Made by a program: the position numbers and the translations under genes. Source: DASRQK01 sp040392005 (GTDB lineage: Bacteria > Bacteroidota > Bacteroidia > Sphingobacteriales > Sphingobacteriaceae). From it: 17,464 nucleotides of DNA. Below are positions 6,746 through 13,454 of the stretch, piece after piece. The stretch lies in contig JBEBWT010000040.1 in NCBI GenBank assembly GCA_040392005.1, forward strand, positions 1-17,464, in the 5' to 3' direction. Below the pieces are notes generated by a model, which worked only from the letters and a program-made list of their open reading frames with translations, did not search any database and was not told the origin of the DNA. How positions within the stretch are numbered: the stretch's first letter is position 1; the number at the start of each line of letters is the position of its first letter.

Positions 6746-9115
6746 ATGCGATGGCAGCGATATAGCTTGTGTTTATCCCTTATCCTGGTGCTGTTGTCTT
6801 TTGCGGATACGGGAGTACTGGAAAATCTACTGGGCCGGCTCAAGGAGCACTACACGGAGCGGCCTCAGCAGAAACTGTACCTGCATCTTGACAAACCTTT
6901 TTATGCCGCAGGGGATAACATCTGGTATAAATCTTATCTGATGGAGGGTTCTCTCCATGGGTTGGATTCCCAAAGCCGTGTGGTGTATGTGGAACTGCTG
7001 GATGCCCGGCACAGGATCCTCAACCAGCAGATGCTATATTCCTTCGGGGGTATCAGCTATGGGGACTTCAAGCTTCCTGATACGTTACCCGAAGGCCAGT
7101 ATGCCCTGAGGGCTTATACCAACTATATGCGGAACTTCGGAGAGGAGTTTTTCTTTTTCAAAGAGATCTCCGTGTTCAGTCCCCATCAGGATCCGATGAA
7201 TGAGTTACAGCCATTTGGTATGCCGGACCTGCAATTCTTTGCTGAGGGCGGAAATTTTGTGGCAGGCGGCCTGAACCGTTTGGCCTTCAAAGCCCTGAGC
7301 CCGGACGGTAAAGGGATGCATGTAGGTGGAGAGATTGTGGACGAAGCGGGCAGGGTTGTCGGAAAATTCAGTTCGGAACACAAAGGTATGGGTATGATAG
7401 AGCTTATCCCGGAGCCCGGCAAACGTTACCATGCCCGCATTACGGAACCACATACCATCGACTGGAGCTACCCCCTGCCGGAAGTGGAGATATCGGGCTA
7501 CCACCTGTACGCAGATGCCGTGAGCGACCCTAAGGATATCCTGCTGACCGTGCAGACAACGGCAACCACAGAAGAATATATTCATATCATCGTGCAGTCC
7601 AGGGGACAGGCGTACTATGCCTCGATGGGCAAACTCAGGAACGGAACGTTTTCGACAAGAATACTCAGGGAAAGGTTGCCGGACGGGATATCGCAGCTGA
7701 CCGTGTTTGATGCAGCAGGCAAGCCAGTAGCTGAGCGGCTGATCTACCAGCAGAATTGCGAAGAGAAACTGGAATTAACCATCAGCCCGGATGCTGCAGG
7801 CTACGGCAAGAGAAACAAAGTAGAGTTGCAACTGGAAGCCCTGTACCGCAATGGTAATCCCGCTTTGGGGCATTTTTCGGTATCGGTGTACAATGAGGGT
7901 CTTATTGACAACAAAGAGCAGTATCCCATGACCATTGTAAACTACCTCTCACTGACCTCTGACCTGAAAGGCCACATTGAAGAGCCGGGTTATTATTTCA
8001 AAGATACACTGGAAACAACAAGGCGGCATCTGGACCTGTTGATGCAGGTGCATGGCTGGAGAAGATTTACCTGGAAAGATGTCCTCAGCGATACACGGAC
8101 TTCCCTGGAATATAACCACGAACAGGGCATTCCGATAAGCGGAAGGGTATTAAACGAGCGCAGCGATAAACGTTCTCCTGAGAGCAGTATATTGAAGATC
8201 CTAACTCTGGACGGAGACATTATGGTACTCAGCCCAGGAAATGACGGGCTTTTCTATACGGATGAATTGTTGCACTATGATCCAGTATCGTTGGTATTCC
8301 AGACAGAGAACAGAAGGGGCAGGAAACAGCCCTACAAGGTGAATCTGGATGAATGGAGATCACCTATGGTTAGCAGCCATCGCCTGACTTCTTTTGTCCC
8401 CTACGATGCATCTGCCATCATCCGGCAGAGTGAGGAATACAGGCTGCTGTATCATAATGACGATCCTGATGGCACCCTACTGGAAGAAGTTGTGATCAAG
8501 ACTCCAAGACAATCTGATCCAAGACTGATGAATCTGCTCAACCCCGGGGGCTACGTAATTGATATAGACAAGGACTTGAATGGAGGAAGCGGTTATACAA
8601 GGATCACAGATATGCTTATGGGACGTATACCCGGACTGTATTTCTCAGGACAGGACCAGTCATGGATGCAACGCGGAAGCAGGGTTTCTTTTTTGATAGA
8701 CGGTTTTACCTTAATTGATCCAGATGTTCTGAACACCATGTCACCTCTCGATGTAGAATTTATCGAGCTGGTCCCAGCGTACAAAACCAGCTATGGGGTA
8801 AATGCGATCAATGTCACGTTCAGGAAAGGTCCGCGTACAGCTACTCCGATCGGTATTGACAAGGCACAGATCCGCGGATTTTATGAGGCCAGAGAGTTTT
8901 ATTCTCCCAATTATGTGATAAAAGAAGAAAACCACGTCCTTCCGGACAAGCGGACGACATTATACTGGGAGCCTATGGTTATTACAGACGACCAAGGGCG
9001 CGCATCGGTGGCTTTTTTTACCGGAGATGTGCCGGGCCGCTACCGGGTGGTGGCAGAAGGGATCACGGCAACTGGCTATCCGGGTACTGCTTCCGTCATT
9101 TTTGAAGTGAAATAA
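6746..9115 (+). CDS. Secreted MG2-like and TonB-plug-domain protein
   Basis: The start at 6746 gives 789 residues beginning with a signal peptide (MRWQRYSLCLSLILVLLSF). An in-frame ATG at 6653 would bury this signal behind 31 residues. Near residues 42-65 is QQKLYLHLDKPFYAAGDNIW, typical of the MG2 domain of alpha-2-macroglobulin-like proteins. Several beta-sandwich repeats follow. LEEVVIKTPRQ near 578 then leads into a plug-like domain (about 595-680: ITDMLMGRIPGLYF, then a DG-type loop and SPLDVEFIELV). The C-terminus (about 735-789) returns to a macroglobulin-like strand pattern (YWEPMVITDDQGRASVAFF). No beta-barrel and no thioester motif are present, so it is neither a complete transporter nor a classical macroglobulin. 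Such proteins are common in Bacteroidota and usually unnamed; an outer-membrane or periplasmic role is inferred. Its last 20 bases overlap the convergent DUF2249 gene. Confidence 0.82.
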   Translation: MRWQRYSLCLSLILVLLSFADTGVLENLLGRLKEHYTERPQQKLYLHLDKPFYAAGDNIWYKSYLMEGSLHGLDSQSRVVYVELLDARHRILNQQMLYSFGGISYGDFKLPDTLPEGQYALRAYTNYMRNFGEEFFFFKEISVFSPHQDPMNELQPFGMPDLQFFAEGGNFVAGGLNRLAFKALSPDGKGMHVGGEIVDEAGRVVGKFSSEHKGMGMIELIPEPGKRYHARITEPHTIDWSYPLPEVEISGYHLYADAVSDPKDILLTVQTTATTEEYIHIIVQSRGQAYYASMGKLRNGTFSTRILRERLPDGISQLTVFDAAGKPVAERLIYQQNCEEKLELTISPDAAGYGKRNKVELQLEALYRNGNPALGHFSVSVYNEGLIDNKEQYPMTIVNYLSLTSDLKGHIEEPGYYFKDTLETTRRHLDLLMQVHGWRRFTWKDVLSDTRTSLEYNHEQGIPISGRVLNERSDKRSPESSILKILTLDGDIMVLSPGNDGLFYTDELLHYDPVSLVFQTENRRGRKQPYKVNLDEWRSPMVSSHRLTSFVPYDASAIIRQSEEYRLLYHNDDPDGTLLEEVVIKTPRQSDPRLMNLLNPGGYVIDIDKDLNGGSGYTRITDMLMGRIPGLYFSGQDQSWMQRGSRVSFLIDGFTLIDPDVLNTMSPLDVEFIELVPAYKTSYGVNAINVTFRKGPRTATPIGIDKAQIRGFYEAREFYSPNYVIKEENHVLPDKRTTLYWEPMVITDDQGRASVAFFTGDVPGRYRVVAEGITATGYPGTASVIFEVK

Positions 9116-9860
9116 CCTTAACTACCCTGACCTTCCAGTCTTCCGGTCCTTTTTCTATGTATTCCCAGCGGAAAGGCTCCTTGCTTTCGGCCTCCATTTG
9201 GTAATACAAAGGTTTGGGATCGTGGTCATTGATAAATTCAAAAGCCTCACCGGGCCGGATATCGGCAAAGGCTTTATAGAACATTTCATGTCTTTCTGTG
9301 GGAGGAAAGGGCCGGAGATCCATTTCATTGACCACCGAGAAGCCATCATCGCCCAGTCCGCTGCTGTCCTGCTTGGTGATATGCACCACAAATTCGCCGC
9401 CTTCCTTCTTTTTATAGATCCACTTGTGCCGGCCCTCAAACTTATTGATAAAGATCTGATGGATTTCTACCGGATCCTCACCCGAAATCAGTTCCATAGT
9501 CGTATCGGGCTCCATCATGCCGTAGCGATGGAAGACAATCTGTTTCCATTCCTTCTGGTCCGCTTTTCGCAAATCCAGCAACGTCGAGATATCATCAAAT
9601 TCCACCCCTTTGGATGCTTCCAGACGAGTGACTTTGACCTTCCATTCCCTACCGCCCCGGTTGAGGTAATCCCAGCCTACGACGTCCCCGTAAATCGACC
9701 GGAACTCATAGAACAGCGGGAGCGGGTCATGGTCGTTAATAAATATAAAGTGATCGTCCACAGGTAATTCCCTGAACAATCTGATCAATAATTCATGTCT
9801 CTGGATCGGCACCAATACCCGTACATCCAATTCTCCGTCTGTGTTTTTTTCTATTGTCAT
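9096..9860 (-). CDS. Triple DUF2249-domain protein
   Basis: The cytoplasmic 254-residue protein consists of three tandem DUF2249 units. Unit 1 (about 11-78) and unit 3 (about 180-248) keep the family marks. These are DVR or DLR, the arginine-histidine pair (R21-H22, R190-H191), NDHDP (42-46 and 211-215) and an aromatic W-x-Y with a WKV ending. Unit 2 (about 94-162) keeps the frame (LLDLRKADQ, HKWIYKK) but has EWKQ for the RH pair and SGEDP for NDHDP. DUF2249 proteins are repeatedly found beside nitric-oxide and denitrification genes, but their biochemistry is not settled as far as I know. The gene is last in the minus-strand cluster, 63 bases after the Rrf2 gene, and overlaps the convergent plug gene by 20 bases. 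The conserved H and D residues suggest metal or cofactor binding; this is inference. Confidence 0.85.
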   Translation of the reverse strand: MTIEKNTDGELDVRVLVPIQRHELLIRLFRELPVDDHFIFINDHDPLPLFYEFRSIYGDVVGWDYLNRGGREWKVKVTRLEASKGVEFDDISTLLDLRKADQKEWKQIVFHRYGMMEPDTTMELISGEDPVEIHQIFINKFEGRHKWIYKKKEGGEFVVHITKQDSSGLGDDGFSVVNEMDLRPFPPTERHEMFYKAFADIRPGEAFEFINDHDPKPLYYQMEAESKEPFRWEYIEKGPEDWKVRVVKVISLQK

Positions 9861-9923
9861 TTTATTCTTTGGTTTTCAATTATTTGTTATTGTTTACTGT
9901 CCAATCAGATGCGGTCATTGTTT

Positions 9924-10349
9924 TTATCCGATCAGGTATGCCAATCCGCTGGTGACCGGATCACAGAGATCGCGGACTTTTCTCTCCCGGAACATTTTTT
10001 CCATCAATTCCCGGACTATTTTGTATTCATCATGGATGGGGCAGGGGTGGTTAGCTGAACACGCACTCAGGCCCAGTCCACAGTCATGGAATATATGTTC
10101 CCCCTCTATCGCTTTGACGATATGGATCACCGGTTGTTCCTGCTGGGCATCATCCAGGTAAAATCCGCCAGATGGTCCCTTGAGGCTGTTGATGATCTTT
10201 TTTTTGGCCAATAGTTGCAGGATCTTTCCAACGGAATGCTCGCTGGCATTGATCCGGTCGGAAATTTCCTTGATGTTGGCTTTTTCACCGCTTTTACCGG
10301 ATAAATAAATAGCAGCTTTAATGGCGGTTTTGCATGTCAGGCTCAGCAT
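9924..10349 (-). CDS. Rrf2-family Fe-S-type transcriptional regulator (NsrR/IscR-like)
   Basis: The 141-residue protein has the Rrf2 winged-helix layout. It starts MLSLTCKTAIKAAIYL, has the recognition region SEHSVGKILQLLAKKKII at about 36-53, and the wing SLKGPSGGFYL at about 55-65. The C-terminal part carries C90, C97, C103 and H106 (CX6CX5CX2H). This resembles the cluster-binding set of IscR (CX5CX5CX2H) and the three cysteines of NsrR, with one extra residue in the first gap. It therefore probably binds an iron-sulfur cluster and senses nitric oxide, oxygen or cluster supply. It lies inside the cluster it is likely to control, between the DUF59 and triple DUF2249 genes. NsrR is the better functional guess from the neighbours, but sequence alone does not separate it from other Rrf2 sensors, so no symbol is given. 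Confidence 0.9.
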   Translation of the reverse strand: MLSLTCKTAIKAAIYLSGKSGEKANIKEISDRINASEHSVGKILQLLAKKKIINSLKGPSGGFYLDDAQQEQPVIHIVKAIEGEHIFHDCGLGLSACSANHPCPIHDEYKIVRELMEKMFRERKVRDLCDPVTSGLAYLIG

Positions 10350-10367
10350 ATGTGTTTTTGTTTTGTT

Positions 10368-10409
10368 GTTGTTCTGTCATTTTGATTGCCCCGTTGTCGT
10401 TGTTCTGTC
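10368..10409. repeat. 11-base direct repeat upstream of the Rrf2 gene
   Basis: GTTGTTCTGTC occurs at 10368-10378 and again at 10399-10409, 31 bases apart, in the 73-base gap before the Rrf2 start. The bases around both copies are also similar. It could be a regulatory site or just a duplication in a GTT-rich stretch. Confidence 0.5.
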
Positions 10410-10422
10410 GTTTAAAGATCCT

Positions 10423-10749
10423 CTACCGCTGCCCCAGAAACACCAGCCCCTCCGGAGAGATCATACTGAAATTCCAGGCCGGATCGAAGGTCAGATTGAG
10501 GGTCACTTCCCAGTCCGGAAAAGATTTGCTCAGCGAATTGCGTGTATCGGTCGTGATCGCATCGCCCATTGGGCAAAACTGGGTCGTCAGTGTCATGATA
10601 CAGGTCAATTTCTGATCAACTTCATCAAAATGAATTTCATAGACAAGCCCCAGATCCACAATATTCAATCCGATTTCGGGATCGTCCACATTGTACAGAT
10701 CCTGCAATGCATGATTGCATTTTTCTATGTTATTTGTTTTGGTATTCAT
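10423..10749 (-). CDS. DUF59 / MIP18-like metal-sulfur cluster assembly factor
   Basis: This 108-residue single-domain protein has the SufT/PaaD/MIP18 family pattern throughout. DPEIGLNIVDLGLVYEI lies near residues 23-39, MTLTTQFCP near 52-60 with the conserved cysteine C59, and the closing LTFDPAWNFSMISPEGLVFLG near 86-106. Members help mature or repair iron-sulfur proteins. The ATG lies 20 bases inside the end of the membrane-protein gene, in a different frame, which suggests translational coupling. In this neighbourhood it may serve Fe-S repair under nitric-oxide stress or maturation of a partner in the cluster; this is inferred from context. It is not part of an aerobic phenylacetate (paa) or suf operon here. 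Confidence 0.9.
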   Translation of the reverse strand: MNTKTNNIEKCNHALQDLYNVDDPEIGLNIVDLGLVYEIHFDEVDQKLTCIMTLTTQFCPMGDAITTDTRNSLSKSFPDWEVTLNLTFDPAWNFSMISPEGLVFLGQR

Positions 10750-12028
10750 TGTTTTTTGCTTGATGGCCGGCGGTAATCATTACATTATAAACATATAAAG
10801 TTGCTGCGGCGAGCAATGCGAGTGCGCCTGCTTTCAATATAATTTGATTCAGAATGATGATTCCCAGAATAAAAAGGATGAACCCGCCGAGATAGCTGTA
10901 CAGCATAATTTGATAGAAGCGTTCATTGAAGAGTTCTTTGGGGGCCGGGGTTTTTCCCTGATGGGCCTTGTTGTGGTAAACCTTGTTCCAGATAATGAAA
11001 GGCATGGTTTTGAAGGTCATGCCGAGAATGATAGCTGTGATCCAACCAAAGAAGATACAGAAGCCATAGATCATGGCGATCCGGGGAAACTGACCCTGGG
11101 GCAGGAATGCCAGGGCAACGATCAGTGCCACAAAGGGCAATAGCATCTGTGCGACCGATATCAGGGAAGTTTTCATCTGCTGATCCACATTTTTTCTGAT
11201 CCTAACTTTGTAAGCCTGATAGCAATGCCTGCCGAACAGGATAATAGCAATCAGCCCCAGAGCAATCGGAATATAGTGGGTAGCAGCAGGAACATCCGCA
11301 AGGTATAAGAATGAAAAACCAATCAGTGTCATATTCAGCAATGCAAAAATCACCCAGAGCATCCGGTCATTGGTGTATTTGGAGATCAGAAACATGGGGA
11401 TCAACCGGGATCCGACTCCGATCACCATCAGCAAAAACCAACCAACTATTCCCAAATGGGCATGGATGGAAAGATAATCCACCGAGTTGCCGGGCAGGAT
11501 CGGTTTGCGGAAATTCAGTACCAGCAACAACCCGAAAAAGGTGGTCGCAAACAGCCACAGGGTAGAGGTGATCACATACCAGGCATGAACGTTTCGCCGC
11601 TTGCTTTTGAAAGAACTGCCCAGCACATTGGACAGATAGCAGATCACGGCGATATTGACCATCCCGCCCCCAACCTGCATAGGCCAGCCCATATCAAAAG
11701 TATAGAAGCCATAAACCAACAGAGGGATCCCCAGAGCCGCAAAACCAAAGGTCAGATAGGCCATCCGGTCGCTATCCAGCTTGCCCTCTACCAGTACGGG
11801 TAAAAGCTGGTGGGATGCACCAAAGATGATCATCGTCCCCCAGGCCAGTGCCATCGTATGGGTAATTGCCAGTGCCTGCGGATTGAAATAATGCGCCCCG
11901 ACAGCACCGGTACTGAACAGGAGCAAGGTCGTGCCTGCCAGAAACCCCAGTGCAGCATACACGTAAAAGGGCAATACTACCTTATAATTGGTTGTTTTCT
12001 GCAATCCGCTAATCATGGGAGACATCAT
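10730..12028 (-). CDS. 12-helix membrane protein with heme-copper oxidase subunit I / NnrS-like fold
   Basis: The 432-residue protein is almost all membrane helix, about 12 segments. It shows a threefold internal repeat. H57-W63-G70-P77-K83-D87-R88-M89 in the first unit matches H191-W197-G204-P211-K217-D221-R222-M223 in the second at identical spacing. The third unit keeps W329-G336-P343-K349 with F323 in place of the histidine. The pattern H-x5-[GW]-x6-G-x6-P fits helices II, VI and X of the cytochrome oxidase subunit I fold and also recalls NnrS. However, there is no helix-X HxH and no adjacent HH pair, so a standard binuclear heme-copper site cannot be built. The start (ATGATG at 12028) is 3 bases after the upstream DUF2249 stop. 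A role in nitric-oxide handling is inferred from context; reductase activity is doubtful. Confidence 0.8.
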   Translation of the reverse strand: MMSPMISGLQKTTNYKVVLPFYVYAALGFLAGTTLLLFSTGAVGAHYFNPQALAITHTMALAWGTMIIFGASHQLLPVLVEGKLDSDRMAYLTFGFAALGIPLLVYGFYTFDMGWPMQVGGGMVNIAVICYLSNVLGSSFKSKRRNVHAWYVITSTLWLFATTFFGLLLVLNFRKPILPGNSVDYLSIHAHLGIVGWFLLMVIGVGSRLIPMFLISKYTNDRMLWVIFALLNMTLIGFSFLYLADVPAATHYIPIALGLIAIILFGRHCYQAYKVRIRKNVDQQMKTSLISVAQMLLPFVALIVALAFLPQGQFPRIAMIYGFCIFFGWITAIILGMTFKTMPFIIWNKVYHNKAHQGKTPAPKELFNERFYQIMLYSYLGGFILFILGIIILNQIILKAGALALLAAATLYVYNVMITAGHQAKNNEYQNK

Positions 12029-12031
12029 CGC

Positions 12032-12889
12032 TTATTCGGTTTTGAAGATCAGCAGATAAACTTCACCATCCCGGATTTCTTTGATCCGATAGTCGAACGC
12101 TCTTTCTTTCAATTCGGTGAGGAGAAATACGGGAATCCTTTTGTGATGGACATACAGAGCCTTTTCCGTAGGCAGGGTTTCCAGATTTTCCAGAATGGTC
12201 ATCATGGGCATGGGCATCTCCAGGTGCCGGACATCAATCTCCACCAGGTTATTTTTGTATTGCTGCAGCAGCGAATCCCAATCTCCGGAGGTGGCCGGGT
12301 CAGTGCCAGGGGTCGGGAGCGTGTCGGTGGAATCAGTGCCTGTGGCCTCGCCCTCCCTGTAAAAATAGGTTTCTATTCTTTCCGGATCAACGAAATTGAC
12401 ATAAGTCCGGAAACCCTGTTTTTCGAGTAATCTGATCAGGGGGACCGGTTCAAAATTGTTGATGATCATCAGGACTTCACCGGGGTTGAGTGACTTTACC
12501 TTCTGCTGAATGGATTTCAGCGGGTCATTTCCTTCTGCCAGCATCGCACGCACATCAAAATTGATCAGTTTTTCCGGTTCTATGTGTTGCAGGTATTCGG
12601 GCTTTGGTTTGTTTTGGGTTGTGCTTTCTTCTGCAATACCGCTATTTTTGCCGGATTCTCCGGAAGGGTCGGTTTCGAAGCCCAAAGGTGCCAGGATCCG
12701 GAAGAAATCTTCCGGCTTGCACCCGCCGATTTTTGAAGCCATCGCAATACTGGTTCTTTTTGCCATCAGTGTTCTGAGGACCGGATTTCTCAATTTTTTG
12801 AAGTCCGAACTGAGCGTAATGATAGCTTCCAGCGCATGTGGATGATGCTTCAGCAATGCCGCAATTTTAGTTTGTTCATTGATCAACAT
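12032..12889 (-). CDS. DUF1858-DUF2249-DUF2249 protein
   Basis: I chose the ATG at 12889 because AAGGA lies 5 bases upstream of it; a TTG at 12910 would add seven residues. That gives 285 residues. Residues 1-70 resemble DUF1858 (ScdA-N-like: TKIAALLKHHPHALEAI, then RTSIAMASKIGGCKPEDFFRIL). A low-complexity linker follows at about 71-105. A first DUF2249 unit (about 109-177) starts FDVRAML and has NNFEPVPL where the family has NDHDPxPL. An acidic and threonine-rich linker (180-205) leads to a second unit (about 216-283: EIDVRHLEMP, HHKRIPVFLL). DUF1858 occurs in ScdA/YtfE (Ric) di-iron repair proteins and other nitrogen-oxide-linked proteins. This is the first gene of the cluster and directly follows the candidate promoter and operator. 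The precise role is unknown. Confidence 0.82.
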   Translation of the reverse strand: MLINEQTKIAALLKHHPHALEAIITLSSDFKKLRNPVLRTLMAKRTSIAMASKIGGCKPEDFFRILAPLGFETDPSGESGKNSGIAEESTTQNKPKPEYLQHIEPEKLINFDVRAMLAEGNDPLKSIQQKVKSLNPGEVLMIINNFEPVPLIRLLEKQGFRTYVNFVDPERIETYFYREGEATGTDSTDTLPTPGTDPATSGDWDSLLQQYKNNLVEIDVRHLEMPMPMMTILENLETLPTEKALYVHHKRIPVFLLTELKERAFDYRIKEIRDGEVYLLIFKTE

Positions 12890-12907
12890 GCTTGTCCTTA
12901 TTTGGAA

Positions 12908-12915
12908 CAAAGATA
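12908..12915 (-). promoter_or_regulatory. Candidate -7 element of the NO-type cluster
   Basis: On the minus strand the bases read TATCTTTG, an exact TAnnTTTG, 18 bases before the ATG at 12889. The same octamer forms the promoter of tRNA-Lys in this window. Unlike the tRNA promoter it lacks a TTTG at the -33 position; that position is occupied by the dyad at 12928-12953. Confidence 0.6.
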
Positions 12916-12927
12916 AATAAATATTCT

Positions 12928-12953
12928 AATAAAAGTATTAAAGTACTTTTATT
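12928..12953. promoter_or_regulatory. Candidate operator: 10-6-10 inverted repeat
   Basis: AATAAAAGTA and TACTTTTATT are perfect inverted arms separated by 6 bases. The centre (12940.5) lies about 36-41 bases before the expected transcript start, overlapping the place of the missing -33 element. That position suits either an activator (class II CRP/FNR-type) or a repressor such as the Rrf2 protein of the same cluster. The arms are AT-rich, so the binding protein is not identified by sequence. Confidence 0.55.
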
Positions 12954-13261
12954 CTTTTATTATTAGTTTTATATCGTATCTGCCCCTTACAAATAGATAG
13001 ATTCTTTATTTCATTATAGTCCGTCAGCCTCATTGCGGCAAACCTTTTTCCTCTTTGGCAAAATGGTCATTCAATATGCTTTCAAACTTGTTTGAAAGTT
13101 CGCTATTTTTTGGTTTTCGAGTAATAATGGGCTTTTCTCATTTCAGGTCCTCTTCGAAGCAAGCTTCTGCGGTTTTTTTATTGGGGAGTGCTCTGGGATT
13201 ATTTTGCAATGATCCCTCCGCACTGCTCAGCCCAAAGCCTTTTACCTGCTTCGCAGGCGGA

Positions 13262-13319
13262 CTTTTCTCATTTTTGGACCATTTTAAAGTAAACTTTAAT
13301 GGCCCAAAAATGAGAAAAG
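13262..13319. repeat. Long inverted repeat (hairpin)
   Basis: The left arm begins CTTTTCTCATTTTTGG and the right arm ends CCAAAAATGAGAAAAG: 16 perfect pairs. The arms continue after one mismatch with CCATT/AATGG and AAAGT/ACTTT, with a two-base TT bulge and a loop of only two bases. About 26 pairs form in total. It abuts the terminator-like hairpin at 13316-13344. Confidence 0.8.
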
Positions 13320-13344
13320 CCCCCTCGTTTCACGAGGAGGCTTT
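13316..13344. terminator. Terminator-like hairpin (copy of the tRNA-Lys terminator type)
   Basis: AAAGCC-C-CCTCG, loop TTTCA, CGAGG-A-GGCTTT. It has the same architecture and the same C/A mismatch as the hairpin directly downstream of tRNA-Lys (13455-13480), and is followed by the same tRNA-derived bases. It is probably a duplicated or diverged terminator. Confidence 0.6.
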
Positions 13345-13361
13345 GTGATCCCGCTGGGATT
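13337..13361 (-). repeat. Partial duplicate of the tRNA-Lys 3' end
   Basis: These 25 bases are identical to 13473-13497, which covers the right arm of the tRNA terminator and the last 16 bases of tRNA-Lys. Identity ends at 13362. A further 12 bases of tRNA sequence (TTCGAACCCAGG, 13410-13421; same as 13496-13507) reappear 48 bases later. The layout resembles a relic of a tRNA 3'-end attachment site or of a lost tandem tRNA. Confidence 0.7.
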
Positions 13362-13454
13362 TGCTGCGTCCCGCTTTCCCGCACTCATCCCGCAGCGAGC
13401 TTCGCTTTGTTCGAACCCAGGCCACCGCTTCGTTCTCATCCCAGCTAAAACGAC

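Noticed and set aside
9198..9767. 189-codon open frame on the plus strand
   Set aside because: It is antisense to the triple DUF2249 gene, which has clear family motifs; this one has none.
10730..12028. Calling this gene a cbb3-type oxidase subunit I or nitric-oxide reductase NorB
   Set aside because: The fold fits, but the helix-X HxH and the adjacent HH copper ligands are not found, so a catalytic name would go beyond the sequence.
11810..12430. 206-codon open frame on the plus strand
   Set aside because: It spans the antisense of two real genes of the cluster and their junction, and its composition is unlike a protein.
13055..13348. Open frame of 97 codons on the plus strand
   Set aside because: The translation has no recognisable domain, and it runs through several hairpins, a terminator-like stem and the duplicated tRNA 3' end. 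No start signal is visible.
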